IMG/VR virus record: IMGVR_UViG_3300047678_000838
Location: 1-39,919 of that record
Length of the DNA stretch: 39,919 nt
Direction: 5' to 3' (one strand)
Origin: a virus
Below, piece by piece: positions 7,503 through 14,827 of the stretch. The notes beneath the pieces were generated by a model. That model was not told where the DNA came from, made no database searches, and was given only the letters and a program-made list of their open reading frames with translations. Made by a program: the position numbers and the translations under genes. How positions within the stretch are numbered: the first letter of the stretch is position 1; each line of letters starts with the position of its first letter.

Positions 7503-7536
7503 AAAGAGGCCCGCGGCACCGGATGTGCCGCAGGCC
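7503..7536 (-). terminator. Intrinsic terminator after the major capsid gene
   Basis: On the - strand, 24 nt after the capsid stop, GGCCTGCGGCAC pairs with GTGCCGCGGGCC: 12 bp with one G-U wobble, around the 5-nt loop ATCCG. The stem is followed by TCTTT. Stem 7508-7519 with 7525-7536, short U-containing tail at 7503-7507. This is the best intrinsic terminator in the window. It would separate high-level scaffold/capsid transcription from the downstream tail genes, or set a ratio between them by partial read-through. Confidence 0.75.
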
Positions 7537-7559
7537 GTGAGAACAAAGGCGGCGACCGC

Positions 7560-9041
7560 TTAGGCGGTGACCACCGGAATACCAAGGCCCGCGTAGTTGA
7601 TCGCGTGGCGGATGCGGACGTAGCCAGGCGCGCGCAGCTTGCGATCCTTGCGGAGCGTCTGACCAAACACGGACGAGATGTAGCGGCGCGTGACGAAGCC
7701 GCCGTTCACATCTTCCTGCGTGCGCTTGTTGCGGTATTTGCCGTAACCGCGGAGCGCCGAACCAGCACCGAGGATGCACGTGTCGCCGACCGGCACGCCG
7801 AGGGCGTTGCAGGGGATGATCGTGGAATTGACCGGGTGCGCATCGGTGTGCTTGCCGGCCCAAACGCCGGTGTCCCAAACCACACTGCCCACGGTCGTGT
7901 AACGGTTGCCGGAGGCAGCCGAGCCGAGGCGCTTGGTGATCGTGATCTTGTTGCCGTTGTTGCCCGTGGTGTAGGCATACATGCCGATCTTCCCGTCGCC
8001 ACCCACGCCGGAGCGCGGATTGACGATGAGGAAATATTTCTCGGCGCTGTCGGGCGTCAGAATATCCGTCGGGAGGAATTCGAACGCGTAGTTCGGGAAG
8101 AACTTGAAGTAGAGCTTGGCCGTGTCGGCCGCGCCATCGGCATCGCCGCCGCCGGTGACATCGATCGCGGTCGTGCCCGCGGTGATCGCCACGCCCAGGA
8201 AGGCTTTGGGATTCCAGGCCGAGCCGACCGGGCCGCGCCCGTCGTGATCGATCGGGTTGTAGGCCTTGATGAAACTGCCATCGACATCGACATAGCCGCC
8301 CTCAAAGAGCTGGTTGCCATCGCCGCGCACGCCCGCCTCGCGGAGGGCCTGCTTGTAATCGGGATCGACCTTGAGCGAGAACAGCCCGGGGATCGTGCCG
8401 ATCACGAGATAGCGATAGACGTCGTTGCCGTTGACGCGGCCAACCTTGGCGGGGCGCCCGCCAAGGGGCTCAAGCTGGGACTTGCCTTTCACGATCTCGT
8501 CCCAGTTCAGGCCGTCGGCGGAGACGAGGCCCGCCTCGGTCAGATTGCCGCCGGCGTAGATGATGTTTTCGGTGCCGCCGCGCTCGCGATACATCATCAT
8601 CATGCGGGCGGTCTTCTGCCGGCCCATCCACTTGCCGAGTTCGACCGCGTCGCCGCTCTCGATCTCGCCGCGCATGCCCATGACCTCCTCCATGCGCTCG
8701 TTGTGGCTGGTGGCGTTGCGCAGCCAGTCCACGGAAAGATTGTAGCCGTTGATGAGCACGGCCTCGTAATCGGCGGTGGTCTCGAACAGCGCATCGCCGC
8801 TCTTGCCCTCGCCGTAGTAGCCGGAGCGCACGGTGATGCGCATCGTCTGGCCGTTGCCTTTGCTCGTGTCGGTCTTCTCCCAAATGGGAGAGGCCATGGT
8901 TTTGCCTTCGAACTGCTCGAAGAAGTCTTCGGTCTGCTCGAAAATATCGACGGTTTTTTGCCAGAGCTTGCGGACGTCGTCCGCGCTCATCGATGAAAGA
9001 GCCGCACCCGTGTTCGGGGGGGTCTCGTTGTAAGTTGCCAT
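7560..9041 (-). CDS. Major capsid protein (N4-gp56/DUF4043-like)
   Basis: This 493-aa protein is the shell subunit. Features matching the DUF4043 / N4 gp56-like capsid group are an early charged helix (DDVRKLWQKTVDIFEQTEDFF), a G-x-G/T loop with basic residues (KGNGQTMRITVRSGYYGEG) and a helix with NATSHNERMEEVMGMRGEIE. The C-terminal part ends in basic RR/RK-rich strands (GGFVTRRYISSVFGQTLRKD). The ATG at 9041 has the strongest Shine-Dalgarno of the leftward block (AGGAGG, 9 nt spacing), as expected for the most abundant virion protein. It follows a scaffold-like gene and is followed by a terminator. The identification as capsid rests on context, length and expression signals; the family name is less certain. 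Confidence 0.85.
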   Translation of the reverse strand: MATYNETPPNTGAALSSMSADDVRKLWQKTVDIFEQTEDFFEQFEGKTMASPIWEKTDTSKGNGQTMRITVRSGYYGEGKSGDALFETTADYEAVLINGYNLSVDWLRNATSHNERMEEVMGMRGEIESGDAVELGKWMGRQKTARMMMMYRERGGTENIIYAGGNLTEAGLVSADGLNWDEIVKGKSQLEPLGGRPAKVGRVNGNDVYRYLVIGTIPGLFSLKVDPDYKQALREAGVRGDGNQLFEGGYVDVDGSFIKAYNPIDHDGRGPVGSAWNPKAFLGVAITAGTTAIDVTGGGDADGAADTAKLYFKFFPNYAFEFLPTDILTPDSAEKYFLIVNPRSGVGGDGKIGMYAYTTGNNGNKITITKRLGSAASGNRYTTVGSVVWDTGVWAGKHTDAHPVNSTIIPCNALGVPVGDTCILGAGSALRGYGKYRNKRTQEDVNGGFVTRRYISSVFGQTLRKDRKLRAPGYVRIRHAINYAGLGIPVVTA

Positions 9042-9050
9042 GATGGGTTT

Positions 9051-9056
9051 CCTCCT
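9051..9056 (-). promoter_or_regulatory. Strong Shine-Dalgarno of the capsid gene
   Basis: AGGAGG on the - strand lies 9 nt before the ATG at 9041. It is one of only two full AGGAGG sites noticed before a real start here; the other is at 16734. Most other genes in the window start by stop/start overlap or with weak sites. Confidence 0.8.
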
Positions 9057-9130
9057 GAGATTTTCTGATGATTTGGGTGATCCCAGGAGGTCCGGCGCTC
9101 ATGGCGCTGCGCGTGTGGCGCGTGCGTCTG

Positions 9131-10345
9131 TTAGCCGCCGAGGCCCTGAACGAAATTCTCGAGGTCTGCCGGAGTCCGGAGTGCGTCGATCTTCTTGCTC
9201 AGTTCCGCCCCTTGGGTGGTTGCTGTCGTTGTGCGGCTTGCGCCGCTGGCCACGGGAGGAACGGTTTTCTTGCCCTGCGCCGATGCGGCGGGTTTGGCTG
9301 CCACCACTGGCTTGCCTGCGGTCGGTGACTTCGGGGCGATTTGCAGCTCCCTGGCCACCATTTGGGCGATGACGAGAGGCTTGTCCGCCGCGTTGAAAAG
9401 GGGGTCTTTCGACTCCTCCAACTGCCGGTCGATCTCCGCCATGCGCTTGAAGCCGGCGCTGTCCGGCGTCTTCACGAAATCATAAAGTCCTGCGGCCCTG
9501 CCCTGCGCGGCGTCGAACGCCGTGTTGTAGGCCGTCTGCTCGGCGGTGGCCTGCCGCTCGGTCTGCGCGCGCAGCGTGCTCTTGTGCTCCTTGAGGGCGT
9601 CGATCTCGTTGTCGAGGCGGTCAGCCGCCTTGAAATCGAGATCCTCCGCCCGCGCCTTCGAGCGCGCCAACTTGAGTTCGGCGATCTTCGCATCCACCTC
9701 GGCCAGAGTTTTGGGCAGACCAGTGTCCGCCTCCTCACCGCTCGGTTTCGCCGTCTCGGGTTTGAGCCCGAGGGCAGCCATCGCGCGTTTCTCGGCCTCG
9801 GCAAAAGTGATCGTCTCGCCCTGCTTGAGGGCGGCTTTCTTGAGCGTGATCGCCAACTTGTCCACCTCGGCGAAATCGGAAATGCGAATGCGATTTGGGA
9901 GTTTCCCCTCCTCCTCGTCATCCTCCTGTTTCTTTTTCGCGGCCTCGGCGGCATCGGCATCGGCTTTCGCCTGAACCGCCGCCGCTTCGGCCGCCGCTTT
10001 TTCCTCCTCCGTCTGTTCGCCGCCCGCCGCGGCCTCCGCCGCTTCGGTCTTTTTCTTTTCGGCCTCGGCGGCATCGGCATCGGCTTTCGCCTGAACCGCC
10101 GCCGCTTCGGCCGCCGCCTGTTCCTCGGCGGTCTGCCCGCCGGCGGACTTGGCTGAGGTCAGCCGGCCCGCCTTGGCGTCGTCGATGAGCTTGAGCACAT
10201 CGGCTTGTGACGTGGCGCCATCGAGGCGCTCGTCGAAATTCTGTTCCTTCCCGGGGGTGTTCAAAGAAATTTCCGCCGCAGCTTTCGCCGCCTCGGCTCC
10301 TTCTGATCCAGCCCCGGCTTCCGCCTGGTTCGGGTCTTGAGACAT
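9131..10345 (-). CDS. Scaffold-like protein, highly charged, with internal duplication
   Basis: This 404-aa protein is almost all Ala, Glu, Lys, Asp and Gln in predicted coiled-coil helices, without Cys or Trp: a typical phage scaffold composition. Two copies of EAAAVQAKADADAAEA occur near residues 80-130. A long helical middle (about 215-300) precedes a Lys/Pro/Ala-rich hinge and a short helical end (SKKIDALRTPADLENFVQGL). Short C-terminal helices in scaffolds usually bind the capsid. It is directly upstream of the major capsid gene on the same strand. The ATG at 10345 was chosen because a GAGG lies 6 nt before it; an alternative TTG at 10357 has no such site. No protease fold is apparent, so a scaffold-protease fusion is unlikely. 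Confidence 0.75.
   Translation of the reverse strand: MSQDPNQAEAGAGSEGAEAAKAAAEISLNTPGKEQNFDERLDGATSQADVLKLIDDAKAGRLTSAKSAGGQTAEEQAAAEAAAVQAKADADAAEAEKKKTEAAEAAAGGEQTEEEKAAAEAAAVQAKADADAAEAAKKKQEDDEEEGKLPNRIRISDFAEVDKLAITLKKAALKQGETITFAEAEKRAMAALGLKPETAKPSGEEADTGLPKTLAEVDAKIAELKLARSKARAEDLDFKAADRLDNEIDALKEHKSTLRAQTERQATAEQTAYNTAFDAAQGRAAGLYDFVKTPDSAGFKRMAEIDRQLEESKDPLFNAADKPLVIAQMVARELQIAPKSPTAGKPVVAAKPAASAQGKKTVPPVASGASRTTTATTQGAELSKKIDALRTPADLENFVQGLGG
9940..10117 (-). repeat. 58-bp exact direct repeat inside the scaffold gene (9940-9997 and 10060-10117)
   Basis: Bases 9940-9997 and 10060-10117 are identical, 120 bp apart, and the sequence between them is similar to the sequence after the second copy. 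It is therefore a recent in-frame tandem duplication of a 40-residue charged-helix unit. The perfect DNA identity over 58 bp means the event is young or kept homogeneous by recombination. Confidence 0.9.
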
Positions 10346-10401
10346 TGGCATCCTCAATACCGGTGTTGATTATTTGTCAACGTTGTTGTTTCGTCATCCT
10401 C
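10346..10401. promoter_or_regulatory. Divergent intergenic region between leftward and rightward blocks
   Basis: This 56-bp, comparatively AT-rich gap separates the scaffold start (- strand) from the beta-repeat protein start (+ strand), so promoters for one or both blocks may lie here. It contains TTGTCAACG (10374-10382) and the palindrome CAACGTTG (10378-10385). On the - strand TTGACA (10381-10376) is a perfect -35 hexamer, but the best -10, TATTGA at 16 nt, would place the transcript start at the ATG. If it were used, the mRNA would be leaderless and would lose the GAGG site. So regulation here is likely, but the promoter is not resolved. Confidence 0.4.
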
Positions 10402-13400
10402 GTGGCTAAAATCGATCTGCGTAACGTTCGCCCGAAAGTGGAGCGGCTGCCCGACGGGCGCGCGCGCGCCACTTTTTCGTATCAGGTGCGCGAGTGGGTC
10501 GGCCGCACGAAGGCTGAAATTCTGGCCGAGTGTTTCCTCGCCTGGGGCACCGAGGCGCCGGGTGATTTCACCGGCCTGCGCCTCATCAAGCAGGACTTGG
10601 AAGGGCTCACGCCGAACGACAACGGCTCGCTCCCGCTCGTGCGCGTGTTTGAGGAACTGCCGGAAACGGCGGAGATCCAAGTCGGCGAAAACGAGGTGCG
10701 CTACGAGACCGACGGCAGCCGCGTCGTCGTCGCGAAATTCCTCCAGTTTACCGCGGGCGCCCTCGTGCCCGGCACCATCGGCACCACGACAGCACCCGGC
10801 GACAGCTCGGTCTGGCTGCAGAAGGTCGAGGCGCCCGACGACGGCACGCTCCGCACGATCACGCGCACCTACACCGATGGCGGCACCATCAGCGAGTCCG
10901 AGACGACGCGCAACAACGGCAAACTCACGCTCCGCACCATCGTCGCCTCCAAGACCGCGCCGGCGACGCCGAGCGGCTTCACCCTCATCGACGCGAAGAC
11001 CGACAGCCCCGACGGCTTCCCGGTTTATACTTACACCTTCGCCAAGGGCACGGGGACGATCAACACGAGTGACGAGTCGAAGAACAACGGCAAACTCCTC
11101 CTGCGAACGATTACGGCGCTGGGCACGGCGCCGAGCACGCCGAGCGGCTATACGGTCACTTCGACCCAAACGCGCGAGGATGACGGCTTCATTTTCTACT
11201 CCTACACCTTCGCAAAAGGCGCGGGACGGGTGAGCACGAGCACGGACGTGAAATACGGCGGGGTGCTCACGGTGACGACCATCCGCTTTCTCGGCACCGA
11301 CGACGGCAGCACGCCGGCGGGCACGCTCCTGACCTCGGATGTGCAGCAGCAGGATGGCTACACGCTGACGACCAGTGTCTATGCCGACGGGCATGGCGTC
11401 ATCGCCACGAGCACTTCGACGGAATACGATGGAAAGCTGACGCGCACCACAAAGGTGACGCTGAACGAGGTGCCGGACATGGGCGCGATGGCGGTGATCG
11501 ACGCGAAGGTGGATGTGCGGGATGACGCGAAGATTTACACCTACACGGGAGTTTCGGGCACGGGGGTGATCGCGACGAGCACGGCGACGAACGGGCCGCT
11601 CACCACGACGACGATCAGTTTTCTGAACGGGGAGCCGACGATCCCGGCGGATTCAGTGATCACGGATGTGCGCCTGGAGGCGCACGCGGGCTATTTCGTG
11701 AAGACGGTGAGTTTCGCGAGCGGCGCGGGCGAACTCTCGCGCTCGGAATCGGAGGAATACGGCGGGTTGCTAGTGCGGGTGACGGTGGCCGCGCTGAACG
11801 AGGAGCCGGACATCGAAGGGAATGTGATCGCGACGAAGGTCGATATTCAGAACGGGCAGACGATCATCACGAAGACGGCCGTGGTGGTGACGCCGGGGGT
11901 GGTGGCGACGAGCACGGCGACAAACGGGCCGCTCACCACGACGACGGTTTCCTATCTTAACGGCGACCCGGAGATGCCGGCGGATGTGGTGTTGCTGGCG
12001 GCGCGCACGGATTTGCACGAGGGCTATTTCATCACGACGGTGACTTACGCGGGCGGCGCCGGCGAGTTGTCGCGCAGCGAGTCGAGCGAATACGGCGGGC
12101 AGTTGACGCGCATCACGGTCGTTTCGCTCAACGAGGAGCCGGACATTGGCGGCAATGTCATCGAGACCAAGGTGGAAATCCAGAATGGGCAGAGGATCAT
12201 TTCCAAGACTTCGGTGGCCGGCAGCGGCGTGATCGCGACGAGCACGGCGACGAACGGACCACTGGTGACGACGACGATCAGCTATCTCAATGGCGAGCCG
12301 GAGTCGCCGGCGGACTCGGTGATCACGGATGTGCGATTGGAAGCGCACGCGGGGTTTTTCATCAAGACGGTGACGTTTGCGAGCGGATCGGGCGAGTTGT
12401 CGCGCGGCGTGGCGGTGATGCTGAACAGCCTGGTGACGACGACGACGGTGGTGTCGCTCAACGAGGAGCCGGATGTGTCGGGCACGGTCGTCGCGACGAA
12501 GGTGGAATTGCAGAACGGGCAGCGGATTTTCACGAAGACAGTGGTGGAGGCGACGCAGGGCCAGGTGGACGTTGCGACATCGACGCAGGAGACGCTGGGC
12601 GGGAGCATCACGAAGAAGACTTACATTTTCGTGCTCGCGGCCGGCGAGCTGGGGGAAAACGAGCTGATCACGGACACGAAGACGGAGACGCGCGACGGCT
12701 ACTACCTGACAATCATCACGACGATCAGCGGGACGGGGCTGATTTCGGAGAGCACGCGGTCGGAATACGGCGGGGCGCTGGTATTCACGACGAAGGTTTG
12801 CCTGAACATAGAACCGACGGGCACAGGCGACATCATCGACACGAAGGTGGAGATCCACGACTCCCTTGTGCTCTACACGAAGACGTTTGTGGTGGCCTCG
12901 ACGGTGCTGCTGGACGAGATCCCGGATGAGCGGGCGGATGGAAGCGTGATCACGACTTACATCAGCTACGGCGAGTTCTACGATGACGGGGATGGCGACA
13001 AGATCGAGAGCGACATCCTGCCGCAGAACGGCTACCAGCTCTACAAGACGGTATTTTACAAGAAGCCGGATGACTACGAGCTGCCGGTGAACCTGACGGT
13101 GCTGAAGCCGGGCGTGATGGACTGGGATGCGGATAATGGGCCGGTGCCTTCGCGCGAGCCGGAGATCGTCAACATCGCGGCCACGGCGGAGGTGTCGTTT
13201 TTGACGAGTGCCCCGGGGAGCATCCCGGTGATCGTGCCGATCAATGCGCGGTGCACGGTGTATGAGCACGCGGTGTATGACGATGGGAAATCGCCGGAGG
13301 TGCTTAACCATCAGGCGACGTTCCGCGACTACTACTCAGGCGGCATCAGCCTGATCTCGACGAATGACGACTACCGCGGCCGGCACGCGGCGTCCTACGC

Positions 13401-13527
13401 GGTAAACTCGACGGGCACGGAGGACCAGGCGGGCGCGGACCTAGTGTTCTCCTCGACGGTGGAGCCGTATTTCCGGGCGGGCGGGCTGACGATTTTCAAA
13501 CAGACGGTGGTAACGGGGACACTGTGA
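10402..13527 (+). CDS. Large beta-repeat virion protein, 12 units of about 55 residues
   Basis: This 1041-aa protein (GTG start, first residues VAKIDLRNVRPKVE) has an N-terminal globular part of about 150 residues and a long repetitive middle (nt about 10,870-12,920). A C-terminal domain (about 870-1041) contains ASYAVNSTGTEDQAGADLVF. Each unit ends in a strand such as FAKGTG or FASGAG and restarts with VIATSTATNGPL or ELSRSES; Thr, Val and Gly dominate. The pattern fits a beta-solenoid or string of beta-sandwich modules used as fibre, spike or tail-needle shaft. In-frame sequence upstream of the GTG overlaps the scaffold gene and is a shadow. No good Shine-Dalgarno is present. Its stop overlaps the next start (TGATG), placing it at the head of an operon that leads into TerL. 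Confidence 0.75.
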   Translation: MAKIDLRNVRPKVERLPDGRARATFSYQVREWVGRTKAEILAECFLAWGTEAPGDFTGLRLIKQDLEGLTPNDNGSLPLVRVFEELPETAEIQVGENEVRYETDGSRVVVAKFLQFTAGALVPGTIGTTTAPGDSSVWLQKVEAPDDGTLRTITRTYTDGGTISESETTRNNGKLTLRTIVASKTAPATPSGFTLIDAKTDSPDGFPVYTYTFAKGTGTINTSDESKNNGKLLLRTITALGTAPSTPSGYTVTSTQTREDDGFIFYSYTFAKGAGRVSTSTDVKYGGVLTVTTIRFLGTDDGSTPAGTLLTSDVQQQDGYTLTTSVYADGHGVIATSTSTEYDGKLTRTTKVTLNEVPDMGAMAVIDAKVDVRDDAKIYTYTGVSGTGVIATSTATNGPLTTTTISFLNGEPTIPADSVITDVRLEAHAGYFVKTVSFASGAGELSRSESEEYGGLLVRVTVAALNEEPDIEGNVIATKVDIQNGQTIITKTAVVVTPGVVATSTATNGPLTTTTVSYLNGDPEMPADVVLLAARTDLHEGYFITTVTYAGGAGELSRSESSEYGGQLTRITVVSLNEEPDIGGNVIETKVEIQNGQRIISKTSVAGSGVIATSTATNGPLVTTTISYLNGEPESPADSVITDVRLEAHAGFFIKTVTFASGSGELSRGVAVMLNSLVTTTTVVSLNEEPDVSGTVVATKVELQNGQRIFTKTVVEATQGQVDVATSTQETLGGSITKKTYIFVLAAGELGENELITDTKTETRDGYYLTIITTISGTGLISESTRSEYGGALVFTTKVCLNIEPTGTGDIIDTKVEIHDSLVLYTKTFVVASTVLLDEIPDERADGSVITTYISYGEFYDDGDGDKIESDILPQNGYQLYKTVFYKKPDDYELPVNLTVLKPGVMDWDADNGPVPSREPEIVNIAATAEVSFLTSAPGSIPVIVPINARCTVYEHAVYDDGKSPEVLNHQATFRDYYSGGISLISTNDDYRGRHAASYAVNSTGTEDQAGADLVFSSTVEPYFRAGGLTIFKQTVVTGTL
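11566..12558 (+). repeat. Three copies of a 110-residue (about 330-bp) supermodule in the beta-repeat protein
   Basis: Within the 55-residue repeats, units alternate between a type starting (V)IATSTATNGPL and a type starting ELSRSES. The pair recurs three times, with starts at 11566, 11899 and 12229, so spacings are 333 and 330 bp. Paired duplication implies that the two-unit module was the unit of amplification. DNA similarity between copies is high in places (for example the bases encoding ATSTATNGPL), pointing to relatively recent expansion. Confidence 0.8.
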
Positions 13528-14099
13528 TGGGTCTGAGCGATTCAAGCAAATACGCGGTGGGGGATGCGGCGCCGGCGCTGGAGGCGTCCGCGAGCCTGGC
13601 ACGGCAGCCGGAGCCGTATGTTTACGAAACACCAAAGGGCGAACTGAGCCTGCATCCGTTCCAGATCATACCGGCGGGCGCGGCCAAGATCAGGGTGTGC
13701 ACGGGGGCCGTGATGACGGGCCTTTCGGCCACTTCCAGCGCGAGCATAACTAACTTGAACGCGGACAAGCCAATCACGGCGACGTCGCTGATTTTCCTGC
13801 ACTGGAACGTGGATGACGGCTATTCAATCAAGGTGGGCACCACGTGGTCGGGCTACCCCACCCTGGCCAAGCACGACGGCTCCTCGCCGCCGGAGCAGAC
13901 GGATTATTGGGTGCTGATCGGCTACGTGGGCGCGATGCCGGGCGACGCAGGGAAGCGGAAGGGTTTCAGCACCAAGATCAGCGGGACGGCGTATTGGGTG
14001 TATCAGTGCTTGCGGAACGATTTGCTCGAGACGGATATTTGCATGAACGGCAGACCGACGCGGTATCCCTTCCCTTTCACGGGACCAAAGGCATCATGA
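13527..14099 (+). CDS. Virion-associated hypothetical protein
   Basis: This 190-aa protein is predicted mostly beta, with several aromatic-rich strands (TDYWVLIGYVGAMPG, TAYWVYQCLRNDLLE). No enzyme motif is recognised. The ATG overlaps the stop of the beta-repeat gene (TGATG), and its own stop overlaps the next ATG (ATGA), so it is translated as part of one operon with its neighbours. Composition and position suggest a fibre- or spike-associated protein, perhaps a capping or folding partner of the long repeat protein; this is inference. Confidence 0.65.
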   Translation: MGLSDSSKYAVGDAAPALEASASLARQPEPYVYETPKGELSLHPFQIIPAGAAKIRVCTGAVMTGLSATSSASITNLNADKPITATSLIFLHWNVDDGYSIKVGTTWSGYPTLAKHDGSSPPEQTDYWVLIGYVGAMPGDAGKRKGFSTKISGTAYWVYQCLRNDLLETDICMNGRPTRYPFPFTGPKAS

Positions 14100-14827
14100 G
14101 CGAAGTGCCCAATTTTGTGACGCGGCGGCCCCTGCCCTTCTGCATCCCGGAAGTGGATTTGGAGGCAATCGACTGGGGGGCGCAGGCGCCGGAGCTTTTT
14201 TACATCAAGGATCTGACATTTAAGGATGCGTGGGACTTGTGGTGGAAGCTGGAGAGCGTGAGCCTGGCGTTTGCAGTGAGTGGCGTGAAGTTCGCAGGCA
14301 ACGGCGGGCTGGCCGAGGTCTCGGCTGACTTTGAGGGGACGCTGGAGCGCGACTTGCCGCCGAGAAAACGCGTGTGCAATAATTATTGGAAGCGTCTCGC
14401 GTGGCAGGGCACCGGCGCGGAGGCGGAGGCAATCGATCACAGCGAGGAGGATGCCTATGATCCTCCGGTGGACACCATCGAGCATCGGGACATCACATTG
14501 CAATGGACCCCGGGGGCAAGCATTGACGCCGACGACAATCTTTTCATCACGAAGCAGCCAACCGAGGTGGGTGAGGGCTATCCCAAATACACGTTTTGGC
14601 TGACGATGTTTCGCAATACCCACTTCATCGATCTGTGCGGCCGGGGCGAGGATCTCACCGGCTACCAAACGAAAGTGGGCAGTCCCTTCGACGTCACAGT
14701 GCTCTCCGGCACCATGCCGGTGTGGCTGATGGCGCGCGACGGGCCGACGCTGCCGAACCTCTACAACAGCGGCGGCACGATCGACGCGTTCACGCTGACG
14801 CCGAATTTCTACACGTTTCCCGCATGA
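14096..14827 (+). CDS. Virion-associated hypothetical protein
   Basis: This 243-aa protein is acidic and rich in Trp (FKDAWDLWWKLESV, CNNYWKRLAWQGTG), with a beta-rich C-terminal half ending NFYTFPA. I do not recognise the family. Start and stop both overlap neighbouring genes (ATGA at 14096-14099 and at 14824-14827), so it is coupled to the upstream virion gene and to TerL. It would be unusual for a terminase small subunit: there is no HTH and it is not positively charged. A structural role is more likely. Confidence 0.65.
   Translation: MSEVPNFVTRRPLPFCIPEVDLEAIDWGAQAPELFYIKDLTFKDAWDLWWKLESVSLAFAVSGVKFAGNGGLAEVSADFEGTLERDLPPRKRVCNNYWKRLAWQGTGAEAEAIDHSEEDAYDPPVDTIEHRDITLQWTPGASIDADDNLFITKQPTEVGEGYPKYTFWLTMFRNTHFIDLCGRGEDLTGYQTKVGSPFDVTVLSGTMPVWLMARDGPTLPNLYNSGGTIDAFTLTPNFYTFPA

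Noticed and set aside
7605-8996. ORF of 463 codons antisense to the capsid gene
   Set aside because: Ala/Val/Asp/His shadow composition. The opposite strand has a strong Shine-Dalgarno, a terminator and capsid-like sequence.
10354-10381. Leftward promoter TTGACA-16-TATTGA before the scaffold gene
   Set aside because: It would start transcription at the ATG itself and remove the GAGG ribosome binding site. It is kept only as part of the general regulatory gap.
10870-12920. CRISPR-like array
   Set aside because: The regular spacing in the beta-repeat gene is about 165/330 bp, in frame, and encodes protein repeats; there are no short identical repeats with unique spacers anywhere in the window.
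11770-13311. Antisense ORF of 513 codons within the beta-repeat gene
   Set aside because: It is a His/Arg/Asp-rich shadow whose apparent repeats just mirror the sense-strand repeats.
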